Shown here: positions 34,624 through 43,183 of the stretch, one piece after another
How positions within the stretch are numbered: position 1 is the stretch's first letter
How the letters are laid out: every line of letters begins with the position of its first letter
Source of the DNA: Ardenticatenales bacterium
GTDB taxonomy: Bacteria > Chloroflexota > Anaerolineae > Promineifilales > Promineifilaceae
NCBI GenBank assembly: GCA_020634515.1
Contig: JACKBL010000009.1
Coordinates: 124,001-188,000, forward strand
Direction: 5' to 3'
Length of the DNA stretch: 64,000 nt
Made by a program: the position numbers and the translations under genes
Notes under the pieces: generated by a model
Told to the model about the DNA's origin: nothing
Database searches by the model: none
What the model saw: the letters and a program-made list of their open reading frames with translations, nothing else

Positions 34624-35181
34624 TCAACTACCTGCTTTTGCTTCCCCATCCGCTCCCGCATCCGGGTTCGCCGGCGCTTCCAGCGGCGTGGCCTCGGCGC
34701 GGGTGATGTCCACCGTCATCACCCCATCCTCCTGCCCCACGTCCTGCACAGCTTCGCGAGCGATCAGGCGATTATCGGCAATGGGGCCTTCCACATACAC
34801 GCGAGCCAGGCTATAGCCGGCCACGTTCGCCTCTTCGTCCACAATGATGTCCCCCACGGTCCCCACCTTTGTGCCGCCCGGCGTGTCAATGCCCCGCCCT
34901 TGCAAATCGCCGCGCCGCAGCCAGCCCGCCGCCGGCGCATACTGATTGCTGTCCGTTACCACGTTGTTGTTCTTCACCAGGATCACATCCAGGCCAAAAA
35001 CGCTCACGCCATCTCGTGGAATTAACAGCGCCTTGCGGCTAAACAACCCTTCTTTGCCCAGAAAAATACCCGTAATCGTGCCTGCTTCTTGATCGAGGTA
35101 AAGGTCTTTGACCTCACCAAGTAGCTTGCCCTCCGTCACGCTGTAGATGGGCTTTCCTACCAAATCCTTGCCCAGACGCAT
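34624..35181 (-). CDS. PRC-barrel domain protein
   Basis: 185 residues with two PRC-barrel-like repeats: MRLGKDLVGKPIYSV...LGEVKDLYLD (residues 1-75) and GIDTPGGTKVGTVGDIIVDEEA (about 95-150). A short acidic tail follows. PRC barrels act in RNA maturation (RimM-like) or as surface-attached beta barrels of unknown role. No signal peptide is visible. It stands alone between repeat regions. Confidence 0.8.
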   Translation of the reverse strand: MRLGKDLVGKPIYSVTEGKLLGEVKDLYLDQEAGTITGIFLGKEGLFSRKALLIPRDGVSVFGLDVILVKNNNVVTDSNQYAPAAGWLRRGDLQGRGIDTPGGTKVGTVGDIIVDEEANVAGYSLARVYVEGPIADNRLIAREAVQDVGQEDGVMTVDITRAEATPLEAPANPDAGADGEAKAGS

Positions 35182-35792
35182 ATTCGCTCCTTCGAAAATA
35201 GTGGTCGGTGGATAGTTGACAGTGGGTAGTGCCCGCCTTAGCAGGCTGGTGGCTGAAGCCGACGCCGAACATTTTCATCCCTCGTGCGCGCCCCACTTCT
35301 GGGGAACGCCTGCGAAAATGTGGGGCGATTTTCCAAAGGGCGTGTTTCAAATGGGCTGCTCAGGCTGCCCGCGCCGTAGGACAATTCGCCGAATTGTCCA
35401 CAGCATGCAACCGTCAACTGAAATGAAACACACCCTTTTCCAAATCGGGCTACTGTGAAAACAGGTAGGTCGTGCCTCTTGCTCGACCGTCCGAACAAGA
35501 TGTTCGGACTACTTTTCATCCTTCAACCTTCGTCCCGCGAAAACGGTCAGCCGTTGGCAGAAACGGCACCAACGCCAAAAGAGGCTCCTTCGTCCTTCAT
35601 CCTTGTAACCGACAGTCCGGTGATTATAGTCTGATCCGCGGGTCTGGTAAAGTGGTGTAAACTAGCGGCACCGCTTCCGGCATGGAGGCGACCATCACCA
35701 AATAACGGAAAGCGGAAAACGATAAACAAGCCGCTGCCCACCGCCTACCTGCAACTTCCAACCTCCAACCATCATCATCAGGAGTCTTCCCC
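35182..35792. other. 610-bp intergenic region with nested inverted repeats
   Basis: No gene is seen. AAAGGGCGTGTTTCA (35335) pairs with TGAAACACACCCTTTT (35424-35439) and encloses a perfect palindrome GGACAATTCGCCGAATTGTC (35379-35399). A second perfect stem GTCCGAACA/TGTTCGGAC lies at 35489-35509. An arrangement like a small mobile element or a structured RNA is possible. Confidence 0.6.
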
Positions 35793-37034
35793 ATGTCCAC
35801 ACAACTGAATCCCGAAAGACTGCGCCGTCTGTTTCCGGCGCTGCAATTAGAAGTGAATGGCAATGCCGCCATCTTTTTTGATGGTCCGGGCGGCACGCAA
35901 TCGCCGCAAGGCGTTATTGACGCTATGTCTGGCTATCTGGCATATGGTAGCAGTAATTTGGGCGGCCCCTTTCTCACCAGCCGCCACGCAGATGAGGTTG
36001 TGGCGGAAGCGCGCCAGGCCATGGCGGACCTGCTCAACGCCCGCCGTCCCGACGAAATTGTGTTTGGGCAAAACATGACCAGCCTTACCTTCGCCGTCAG
36101 CCGGGCCATCGCCCGTACCTGGGAGGCCGGGGATGAGATTGTCGTTACTCGTCTGGACCATGATGCCAATATCTCTCCCTGGCTCTTGGCCGCGGCGGAT
36201 CGGGGCGTGATGGTGCGCTGGTTGGACTTCGATCCCGTGGATTGTACTCTGCGGTTGGAGAGGCTTCCCACGCTGCTCAACAAGCGCACGCGACTGGTGG
36301 CCGTGACTTATGCCTCAAATGCCGTCGGCAGCATTACGGATGTGCGGCGAGTGGTACAGATGGCGCGCGAGGTGGGGGCGCTGGTCTACGTGGACGCGGT
36401 GCATTACGCCCCGCACGGCCTGATTGACGTGCAGGCGTTGGACTGTGATTTTCTGGTTTCTTCGGCGTACAAATACTTTGGGCCGCATACGGGCATTCTC
36501 TATGGCAAGTATGCGTTGCTGGAGAGTTTGACGGCGTATAAAGTGCGTCCCGCTCCTGCCCAGTCGCCGGGCAAGTGGGAGACGGGGACGCAGAGTTTTG
36601 AGAGTTTGGCTGGGGTGACGGCGGCGGTGGAGTATATTGCCGGCATTGGCGGAGAAACAGGCACCCGCCGCGAACGCCTCACCCGCGCCATGCAGCGCAT
36701 CCAACACCACGAAGCCCGCCTCAGCGAACACTTTCTGCGCGGCGCGGTTCAAATCCCCGGTCTGCGCGTCTACGGCATCACCGACATAGAACGCCTATCG
36801 CAGCGCACCCCCACCTTTGCCGTCAGTCTTGCCGGCCATACGCCAGAAGAAGCAGCCACCTACCTCGGTCAGCAAGGCATCTTCGTCTGGCACGGCCACT
36901 ACTACGCCATTGCCGTCATGGAACGCCTCGGCCTGCTCCAACAAGGCGGCCTGGTCCGTATCGGCTTTGTGCACTACAACACCATCGCCGAAGTAGACAG
37001 ATTGCTAGACACCCTGAAAGAAATGAGCAAGTAA
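35793..37034 (+). CDS. Cysteine-desulfurase-like PLP aminotransferase (class V)
   Basis: 413 residues. The PLP lysine lies in SSAYKYFGPHTG, after DAVHYAPHG (Asp and His of the cofactor site). ATYASNAVGS and the N-terminal FDGPGGTQSP are typical of the SufS-like subfamily often annotated VC1184-type. The active-site cysteine loop of true SufS/CsdA is not evident, so selenocysteine lyase or another lyase role is possible. SufE is 2.2 kb away, separated by two SPFH genes. It stands on the plus strand. Confidence 0.85.
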   Translation: MSTQLNPERLRRLFPALQLEVNGNAAIFFDGPGGTQSPQGVIDAMSGYLAYGSSNLGGPFLTSRHADEVVAEARQAMADLLNARRPDEIVFGQNMTSLTFAVSRAIARTWEAGDEIVVTRLDHDANISPWLLAAADRGVMVRWLDFDPVDCTLRLERLPTLLNKRTRLVAVTYASNAVGSITDVRRVVQMAREVGALVYVDAVHYAPHGLIDVQALDCDFLVSSAYKYFGPHTGILYGKYALLESLTAYKVRPAPAQSPGKWETGTQSFESLAGVTAAVEYIAGIGGETGTRRERLTRAMQRIQHHEARLSEHFLRGAVQIPGLRVYGITDIERLSQRTPTFAVSLAGHTPEEAATYLGQQGIFVWHGHYYAIAVMERLGLLQQGGLVRIGFVHYNTIAEVDRLLDTLKEMSK

Positions 37035-37143
37035 AGCGTGAAAGGGTGCTGGTGATTGGGATGAAGGAGGCAAGGGCAGGGTCCTGAGACTGGTTCGTTC
37101 TACCCGCTCAAACCTCCACTCACCCATTCACCTATCCCCCCTC

Positions 37144-38040
37144 TTACCGCTGCGAGGCCAGAAGCTGTGTCAACAGCTCCGACTGCGGCGGCACCAGCAC
37201 CACGTCCGACTCCGCCTTCAACACGTTTTCCGTCTCCAGAATTTCGAACATCGCCTGGGAAACCACCGGGTCCTCGCCGATCTTTTGCAGCGCCGCGCCT
37301 ACAATCTGCGGGCGCATGGCGTTCGCGCGGGCGAACTCCACCGCCGCGCGCCGCTCTGCCGAACTGGTAATCACGCTCACCCGGTTGGCTCCATCCTGAC
37401 GGATGGCGGACGTCACCTGGCGCAAACGATTGACCACCTTCTCCTCGATCTGCTTAATCATCACATGATCGCGGAAATGCACCTTGCGGATATAGACGGA
37501 ACCCAGCTTATACCCCCATTCGTGCGACTTGGGCGACACCTCCGCGCGCACGGCGCGGCTCATGACGTGCCGCGTCGCCAGCATGTCGTCCAGGCGCATG
37601 TTGCTCAACGTGCGCACTGTGGCACTGCTCACATTGGCCGATAGGGAGCCGCGCGGGTCGGTGTTCTTGAACAAGTACGCCACGGGATCGCTGATGAACA
37701 TTTCATACCAGACGCCAATGCCCATGGGCGCGCCCTCTTCGGAGTTGACGGGCAAACTGCGTAGATACTGCTGGTCCAGGCGCATATCGAGCACGTACCG
37801 TTTGCCGAACCAGTTCACGATCAGGGCAATAGGCCCCATTTTCAACCACAGGAGTTGCAAGCCAGGCTCTTGCAGCACGCCCACAACCTTCCCGAACAGT
37901 ACATAGACGTGCGCGGTTCCTTCCTGCACGATGGCGTACACGCCAAACATGCGCAAAAACCAGCGGAAAATCGGCTCGCCAAAGAGCAGCACGACGAACG
38001 TAATCGCCGCCGCCGTGAAAACGTTCAAGAGACCGGTCAT
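37144..38040 (-). CDS. SPFH/Band 7 domain protein (second of a pair)
   Basis: 298 residues: an N-terminal membrane span (FTAAAITFVVLLFGEPIF), then a Band 7 domain and a coiled-coil-like C-terminus ending in QLLASQR. It overlaps the upstream SPFH gene by four bases (ATGA), and the GGAGG ribosome site lies inside the upstream gene's end, so translation is coupled. Such proteins scaffold membrane domains or protease complexes. It likely forms a hetero-oligomer with its neighbour. Confidence 0.8.
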   Translation of the reverse strand: MTGLLNVFTAAAITFVVLLFGEPIFRWFLRMFGVYAIVQEGTAHVYVLFGKVVGVLQEPGLQLLWLKMGPIALIVNWFGKRYVLDMRLDQQYLRSLPVNSEEGAPMGIGVWYEMFISDPVAYLFKNTDPRGSLSANVSSATVRTLSNMRLDDMLATRHVMSRAVRAEVSPKSHEWGYKLGSVYIRKVHFRDHVMIKQIEEKVVNRLRQVTSAIRQDGANRVSVITSSAERRAAVEFARANAMRPQIVGAALQKIGEDPVVSQAMFEILETENVLKAESDVVLVPPQSELLTQLLASQR

Positions 38041-39032
38041 TTTGACACCTCCATAATCACGCGGCGCGCCCGTGAATACAGCCCCAGGCGCACGTTACGC
38101 AGGTAGGCGTCTAGCACGTCGGGACCGCTTGCCTTCAGTTCGCTCAACTGCGCCGCCAGCATATTTAGTGGCTCCACTTCCGCCTGCGCCTTCAGCGTCT
38201 CAATCTCCACCGCCCGTCTTGACTGTACGATGGTCTGGTCCGCTTTGGCCTTCGCCAGGCTGATGTCCGAGGAAACTTCATTGTGCGCGGTGTTGATGGC
38301 CGCCAGCGCCGATTCGACTTCGTGCGGCGGGTCAATGCCCGTGATCAGCGAGGCGTCAAACTCGATGCCATAGCGGGCGGCGGCGGAGGCGCACTCGTGC
38401 TCCATGTAGTCGTTGATTTCGTTCAGGTTTTTGCGCAGGTCGTTGATGGACACACCCACCAACAGGTCGCTGTCTACGTCTTCGTCTGATTCCAGCAGCG
38501 CGCCACCGTTCGGGGATTCAAAGCTGGCAATGCGTTCGCGCAAGATGGCCACGAAGTAGCCCATGACATGAATGACGGGGTTCTTCACGCCAAAAATATA
38601 GGCGTACATGTTGCGTTCGCAGACGCGGTAGCGGATCTGCCCGGTGAGGCCGATGTTGAGCTGGTCTTTGGTAACGGCTTCCAGAATGGTGCCGTTCTGG
38701 TTGGCCGTGGGTGTTTCCAGGTCCATGGCCATGTTGATGGTTTCGGTGGCGATGGAGACTTTGTAAATCTTCTCCCAGGGCCATTTGAAATAGGGGCCAC
38801 CCGGTTGGATGACGCGCACTTGCGGGTAGATGTACCGCTCCTTGTCCTTTTCGTTGAGGGAGTCCGCGATGGGGTCGTCCAGTGTGGTGGCTTTGCCCAG
38901 GCGTACGGCGCGCCCGAAGCGGGTCTTGACGGCGCGCTCATTTTGGTCCACCGTGAAAAAGCTGGTGAGGATGTAGCGCAAAAAGAACCAGCCGATGAAA
39001 CCGAGGAATATGCCGATTAGGGCTGATGGCAT
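38037..39032 (-). CDS. SPFH/Band 7 (stomatin/prohibitin-like) protein (first of a pair)
   Basis: 331 residues with an N-terminal hydrophobic helix (LIGIFLGFIGWFFLRYIL), then a Band 7 domain (DQNERAVKTRFGRA, TKDQLNIGLTGQIRYRV) and an amphipathic coiled coil (KAKADQTIVQSRRAVEIETL). A strong AAAGGAGGTTC ribosome site precedes the ATG. It is the first gene of a two-gene unit and overlaps the second by four bases. Confidence 0.85.
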   Translation of the reverse strand: MPSALIGIFLGFIGWFFLRYILTSFFTVDQNERAVKTRFGRAVRLGKATTLDDPIADSLNEKDKERYIYPQVRVIQPGGPYFKWPWEKIYKVSIATETINMAMDLETPTANQNGTILEAVTKDQLNIGLTGQIRYRVCERNMYAYIFGVKNPVIHVMGYFVAILRERIASFESPNGGALLESDEDVDSDLLVGVSINDLRKNLNEINDYMEHECASAAARYGIEFDASLITGIDPPHEVESALAAINTAHNEVSSDISLAKAKADQTIVQSRRAVEIETLKAQAEVEPLNMLAAQLSELKASGPDVLDAYLRNVRLGLYSRARRVIMEVSK

Positions 39033-39209
39033 GGTATTGAACCTCCTTTGAATGTGTCTTGTTGGGTGGGTTTCTGATTTGCTTGAAAAGCGTTATTGGT
39101 TAGGTTGGTGATTGGTTGTGTCAGTGGTCCATAGGGCCGGCGGCAGGTTCAGGCAACGGACCAGGTAGTTCCCACGGTGGTGTGTCTGACGCATAGCGGA
39201 CTGCCGGCA

Positions 39210-39641
39210 TTATGATGCTCCCGTTTTGGTGACCTGCTGCTTCATGTGGTGCAGAATGGCGCCGATCCCATTCAATCGTTGGCTGGAGAGGACTTCTTGC
39301 AGTCCCATTTGGTAATAGAAATCAAAGGGGATGGCCAGCAGTTGCTCGCGGGTCAGGTCTTGCGCGCCTTCTTGCATGATTGAGGCAAAGCCGCGCACTG
39401 TTGGCGATTCTTGGGGGACGTCGAAGTAGAAATGGAATTTGCCGGCATTTTCTTCCGCATACAACCAGATTGGCGTGATGCACTCATGCACCTGGTGCGC
39501 ATCATCCTGCAGCGCGTGCAATCGTGCCGGCACATCCGGCAGCCGCTCCGCAAATTCAAGCAGATACTCCAGTTTCTCCCGTCCCTGGCAGTCGCTAAAA
39601 TCCTCGACAATCTCGGCCAGTCGTGCCGGCAAATCACTCAT
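39210..39641 (-). CDS. SufE-like sulfur acceptor
   Basis: 143 residues from the second Met (MSDLPARLAEIVEDF). The active cysteine is Cys54 in VHECITPIWL, equivalent to the sulfur-accepting cysteine of SufE; the remaining fold segments (YYQMGLQEVLSSQRLNG) are conserved. SufE takes sulfur from a desulfurase such as SufS and passes it to the scaffold for Fe-S clusters. A desulfurase-like gene lies 2 kb away. Confidence 0.88.
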   Translation of the reverse strand: MSDLPARLAEIVEDFSDCQGREKLEYLLEFAERLPDVPARLHALQDDAHQVHECITPIWLYAEENAGKFHFYFDVPQESPTVRGFASIMQEGAQDLTREQLLAIPFDFYYQMGLQEVLSSQRLNGIGAILHHMKQQVTKTGAS

Positions 39642-39816
39642 GCACACACCTCACAAAATGATTGGTCCCCCGTAAAAACTTGGATAAAAGCACCCTTATT
39701 TTACCATAAGCAATTGCCGCACGCAGGCCAGCCCCATATACTCCCTCCCAACAACCGTCAACCAATAAACGTCCGCCGACGACAACTTCCATCCCCCTCC
39801 AAACAGGAGAATCACC

Positions 39817-41397
39817 CTGGAACAACCATTCCACTCCCCCGCCCCCCACATTACGCTGATCAACACCTTCGCCCGGCCCTACGACAACGCCGTGGCCACC
39901 GCGCGCACCTGCTATTCCCCCAATGGCCTGGTCCTCCCGGAAGATGTCAGCCTGAAACCCGACCTGCGCGACCGGATTGCCACCACCATTTACCAGGCCG
40001 GTCACCATACTACCTTGCAGCACGCGCACGTCCAGTTTGGCCTGGAAAACGTCAGCCGTCATTTCATCTGGTCTTTTTTGCACGCGCACCCCTTTTACAA
40101 CAGCGAGCAAGTGAGCCAGCGATACGTGCGTGTCGAACCGCGCCAGATGGCCGTGCCCCCGCTAACCGGTGCGGCGCTGACTGTCTATAGGCAGACGATG
40201 CAGCGGCAAATAGATGCCTATCAGGCGCTCATTGACCTGCTCACCCCCACCGTGACGCATTTTTACTTCCAGACGTTTCCCCAGCGCGCCCCTGCCGCGC
40301 GCCGCGATTCTCAGGCGCACCCCCTGGCGCGCCGCTGGATACCCAAGAAGAGCATGGAAGTGGCGCGTTACGTGCTGCCCGTCGCCACGTTTGCCTACCT
40401 TTATCATACGGTGAGCGTATTGACTCTGCTGCGGTACTATCGTTTGTGCCGGCAATTTGACACACCCCATGAGACGCGCATTGTCGTGCAAGGTATGGTA
40501 GATGCCCTGCTGGCCCTCGATCCGCAATTAAACAAAATACTGGAAGAGCCGCTCCCCCTGGAACAAACCCTCGAATATCAATTTTGGCAGTCCGCGTCAT
40601 GGCCCGCGACAGCCAGTGCCCCCGCGTTTCGCCAGGAGTTTGATGCCGAACTGGGCGATCACGTCAGCAAGCTGGTTTCCTGGAAACAGGACAACGAAAC
40701 CCTGCTGGCTCAATCCGTGCGTGAGGTTTTGGGGCTGCCCCGCGCCGCACTCAATGACGCGGCGGCCATCGCCCTGGTGCTGGATCCGCGCCAAAATCCT
40801 TACTTTGGCGAATCTTTGAATGTGACCACGTTGAGCAAGCTCACCCGCACCTTGCACCACCCCGGCTACACCTTTCGCAAGAAGCTCTCCCACACCGCGG
40901 ACAGCCAGGATCAGCGTCATCGCACGACGCCCGCCAGCCGCCCGCTGCTCTCCGCCTACCTGGGGGATGACCCAGACTTCATCACGCCCGCGCTGCTATG
41001 GCACAACGATACCGCCCGCGCGCTGTATGACGAGACCATGGCGCGCACCTGGGAAGGGATTCACGCCCTGCGTCGCCTGGGCGTGCCTGATGAATATGCT
41101 GCCTACTTGCTGCCCAATGGGGTGGCAATCCGCTTCAGTGAAAGCGCCGATCTCCTGGCGCTGCACCACAAACTGCGCCTGCGCCTTTGTTACAATGCGC
41201 AGGAAGAGATTTTTGCCGCCAGCCAGGATGAGGCGCTGCAAATCGCGGCCATCAACCCGACCATTGGGCAATATCTGGGCGCGCCATGTACGCTGCGCCA
41301 TGCAGCTACGGCGCGCCCCATTTGTCCTGAAGGGGATCGTTACTGTGGGGTTCCGGTGTGGAGACTGGCCGTGGCCGACTACGACCGCGTCCTGTAG
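39817..41397 (+). CDS. thyX: Double-length FAD-dependent thymidylate synthase (ThyX), apparent CTG start
   Basis: 526 residues if the CTG at 39817 is used. That CTG has AGGAGA seven bases upstream, and the next residues (LEQPFHSPAPHITLINTFARPYD) are clearly coding; the first in-frame standard start, GTG at 39892, would delete part of the conserved N-terminus. The first half has a variant ThyX motif (SRHFIWSF...EQVSQRYV). The second half repeats the fold with LRLRLCYNAQEEI. ThyX makes dTMP from dUMP with methylene-tetrahydrofolate and FADH2. Usual length is about 220-320, so this is a tandem fusion; which half is active is unclear. Confidence 0.85.
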   Translation: MEQPFHSPAPHITLINTFARPYDNAVATARTCYSPNGLVLPEDVSLKPDLRDRIATTIYQAGHHTTLQHAHVQFGLENVSRHFIWSFLHAHPFYNSEQVSQRYVRVEPRQMAVPPLTGAALTVYRQTMQRQIDAYQALIDLLTPTVTHFYFQTFPQRAPAARRDSQAHPLARRWIPKKSMEVARYVLPVATFAYLYHTVSVLTLLRYYRLCRQFDTPHETRIVVQGMVDALLALDPQLNKILEEPLPLEQTLEYQFWQSASWPATASAPAFRQEFDAELGDHVSKLVSWKQDNETLLAQSVREVLGLPRAALNDAAAIALVLDPRQNPYFGESLNVTTLSKLTRTLHHPGYTFRKKLSHTADSQDQRHRTTPASRPLLSAYLGDDPDFITPALLWHNDTARALYDETMARTWEGIHALRRLGVPDEYAAYLLPNGVAIRFSESADLLALHHKLRLRLCYNAQEEIFAASQDEALQIAAINPTIGQYLGAPCTLRHAATARPICPEGDRYCGVPVWRLAVADYDRVL

Positions 41398-41419
41398 CCA
41401 CCAGCCGCGCGATTATCGG

Positions 41420-41875
41420 TTACAATGTGCCCAGGCCAATGCGATCAGCCAGCCCATTGACGAATTCGATCAATCCCTGACCCGATTGTGGTTGGCATGT
41501 TACCTGTGGGAGCCACTCACCTAAATCTTTGGCCAGAGGACTTGCCTCGTCCGTGACAGCGACGAGGCCGTTGTCGGTGGTGACGGATTGAATCAATGAT
41601 TTGACGCGGGCATCTCGGCGCAGGGATTCACCGTTGTAGCCACGTGCCGGCAAAATCAACATCGTGGCATCATTGGGGCGTACTGGCTCGTCCACCAGGC
41701 AGTGGTCCGCCTTGATCGCCACGCCGTGCTGGCTATATACCAGCTTGTTGCCAAGACTGACACTCTTTATCGACAGCCCGGCCCGCCTGAATGTGTGCAG
41801 CAAGTAAACCACTTCCAGTTCGTCAAATCCATCATCAATAAGCAAGAAGCTGTGCATTTGGTTCTTTTTGAGCAT
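41420..41875 (-). CDS. DJ-1/PfpI-like protein lacking the nucleophile cysteine
   Basis: 151 residues from MLKKNQMHSFLLID. The fold pattern (VYLLHTFRRAGLSIKSVSL, MLILPARGYNGESL) fits DJ-1/PfpI. At the nucleophile elbow, where a Cys is usual, the sequence reads VAVTDEASPL with no Cys, so classical glyoxalase/deglycase chemistry is unlikely. An upstream in-frame extension lacks a ribosome site; GAAGGTAGAAG precedes the chosen ATG. It is convergent with ThyX and leaves 22 bp between the stops. Confidence 0.7.
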   Translation of the reverse strand: MLKKNQMHSFLLIDDGFDELEVVYLLHTFRRAGLSIKSVSLGNKLVYSQHGVAIKADHCLVDEPVRPNDATMLILPARGYNGESLRRDARVKSLIQSVTTDNGLVAVTDEASPLAKDLGEWLPQVTCQPQSGQGLIEFVNGLADRIGLGTL

Positions 41876-42070
41876 GATTACTTCTACCTTCCTGCACGAA
41901 CGCCGGTCAACCAGACCTGGCAACTACCCCCACATAACGGCGCGTTTTGCACGGTAAGTCACTGAAAGGCTACCCACACAACTTCACCCCCTTGCTCGCG
42001 GACAGCGATCCAGGCTCCGCCAACTAACCGCATCACATTTCTCCTGCGTTGTTAAGGAGCGGAAACTAAA

Positions 42071-42182
42071 TTAGTGGCCGTCCGCAATTACGTTGGCGGA
42101 AATGTGCGGACAGCGACTATCATGGATAGCTTGTCCGTAACCGTCCGTAAAAAGTGTGAAGTTGTTTTCGGATGGTTACTTA
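42071..42182. repeat. Dispersed repeat family B, copy 2 (plus a family D hairpin directly after)
   Basis: Runs from TTAGTGGCCGTCCGC to GGATGGTTACTTA. Copy 1 lies inverted at 51548-51640 and matches over nearly the whole length, except that this copy has an extra piece near GACTATCATGGATAGC. A family D hairpin (ACTGGCGATGCAAT, ATTTCATCGTCAGCCC) follows at about 42210-42255. Confidence 0.85.
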
Positions 42183-42354
42183 AGATGACGAAGTCATTTC
42201 CTTACCGCTCCTTCAAACTGGCGATGCAATGCACCTTTATTTCATCGTCAGCCCTAAACTGCATACTTCCGCACATGGTACCCACGACCAGCCTCCCCGC
42301 ACCATGCAAAAGATGGCGCTTCTTTCTGTTCGTGACCACGACGCTGTACGTCCA

Positions 42355-42537
42355 TTACATGCCCGTACAACTGCTGGAAGCAACCGCGCAATCGCCATTG
42401 CTACCGGTGTCCCCGGTGACGTAGCCGGTGGTAACCGGGTGTATCGTACCAGGCTCAGGGGCAGAAATGGACGCTCCTAGACTGCTGATGGCGAAAGCTG
42501 CAACGAACATGAAATTTAACACTTTTTTCCACAACAC
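42355..42537 (-). CDS. Small putative secreted peptide
   Basis: About 60 residues. A GTG at 42537 follows AGGAGAAAGAA, and an ATG four codons further on is also possible. The first 25 residues form a signal peptide (LWKKVLNFMFVAAFAISSLG) with a likely cut after SISA. The predicted mature part, near 35 residues, begins PEPGTIHPV and has two cysteines (DCAV, SCTG), enough for one disulfide. No homologue is recognised. It lies in a gene-poor, repeat-rich area between DJ-1 and the STAND gene. It could be a signalling or bacteriocin-like peptide, or an accidental open frame. Confidence 0.45.
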   Translation of the reverse strand: MLWKKVLNFMFVAAFAISSLGASISAPEPGTIHPVTTGYVTGDTGSNGDCAVASSSCTGM

Positions 42538-42671
42538 TTTCTTTCTCCTCATAAAAATGTCGAAAATTGACCAAAACTTGTTTTCTGAGACTGATTTTCG
42601 CGCATTCGATCCGATTTTTTCTGTGCTGCGCTGCCAAAAATCAACTTTCGCCATCATAATGGAAGATGGTC

Positions 42672-42720
42672 TATAATAGGTCTTAGATTAGCTGTAATAC
42701 CCCTATAAATAAGCTATAAT
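42672..42720 (+). promoter_or_regulatory. Two -10-like TATAAT boxes in an AT-rich stretch
   Basis: TATAAT occurs at 42672-42677 and 42715-42720 in otherwise GC-rich DNA. No good -35 box is obvious, and no plus-strand gene begins before the STAND gene 460 bp downstream, so this is only a candidate, perhaps for a small RNA covering the 42.76-43.16 kb hairpins. Confidence 0.25.
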
Positions 42721-42759
42721 GGGTGTCGGTGCCTTGAGGACTGACGAGGAATAAGACGA

Positions 42760-42895
42760 TTGCAACTATTCACGCCCCCCTTCCCGGAAGCTGTTTTGAT
42801 GCTAGATGATTGGAATGATGAGTCGCTTTGGGCTTGAAAGCGAGCTTGCGGGAAGGTCCCTGAGACCATATATCCCCGAGGTTGAATAGTTGTAA
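42760..42895. repeat. 136-bp nested inverted-repeat element
   Basis: Outer arms TTGCAACTATTCA (42760) and TGAATAGTTGTAA (42883) match at 12 of 13 positions when paired; inner arms CCTTCCCG (42779) and CGGGAAGG (42849) match fully. It contains no gene and is followed directly by family A copy 4. It resembles a MITE-like element or a structured RNA. Confidence 0.65.
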
Positions 42896-42898
42896 CGG

Positions 42899-43015
42899 CC
42901 AGGCCCGATTGGACCAATTTTCTCTGGTGAAATGGGTGCAATCTCCAGAGCGCGTTACTAGTTATGGAGCGGTGAGAAAATGACTTCGTCATCTTGCTTA
43001 ATTTCCGCTCCTAAT
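42899..43015. repeat. Dispersed palindromic repeat, family A copy 4
   Basis: GATTGGACCAATTT, TTTCTCTGGTGAAATGG and CCAGAGCGCGTTACTAGTTAT are recognisable; the right arm is diverged (GGGTGCAATC). Its tail GTCATCTTGCTTAATTTCCG is the module also present after copy 1. Confidence 0.75.
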
Positions 43016-43058
43016 ATAGAAACCGGACCACGATGGGTTTAGGCCCGGAGAGATCAAG

Positions 43059-43159
43059 GCCAATCCAGAAAAATATCGATTGGGAAAAGGCGCGATTTTC
43101 TGGATGGGCTTGAGGCTTTTTCGGTATGGAATAGGATCATTCAAATTCCGAAAAAGCCT
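43059..43159. promoter_or_regulatory. Two strong hairpins upstream of the STAND NTPase gene
   Basis: Hairpin 1 pairs GCCAATCCAGAAAA (43059) with TTTTCTGGATGGGC (43096-43109), 13 of 14 positions. Hairpin 2 pairs AGGCTTTTTCGG (43113) with CCGAAAAAGCCT (43148-43159), all 12. They end 24 bp before the ATG, in the expected place for a leader attenuator or an operator. Confidence 0.7.
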
Positions 43160-43183
43160 AAGGTATCATGTAGGTTGAGGAAA

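Noticed and set aside
35793..37034. Direct naming as SufS
   Set aside because: The characteristic active-site cysteine loop of SufS/CsdA is not seen, so the call stays at desulfurase-like.
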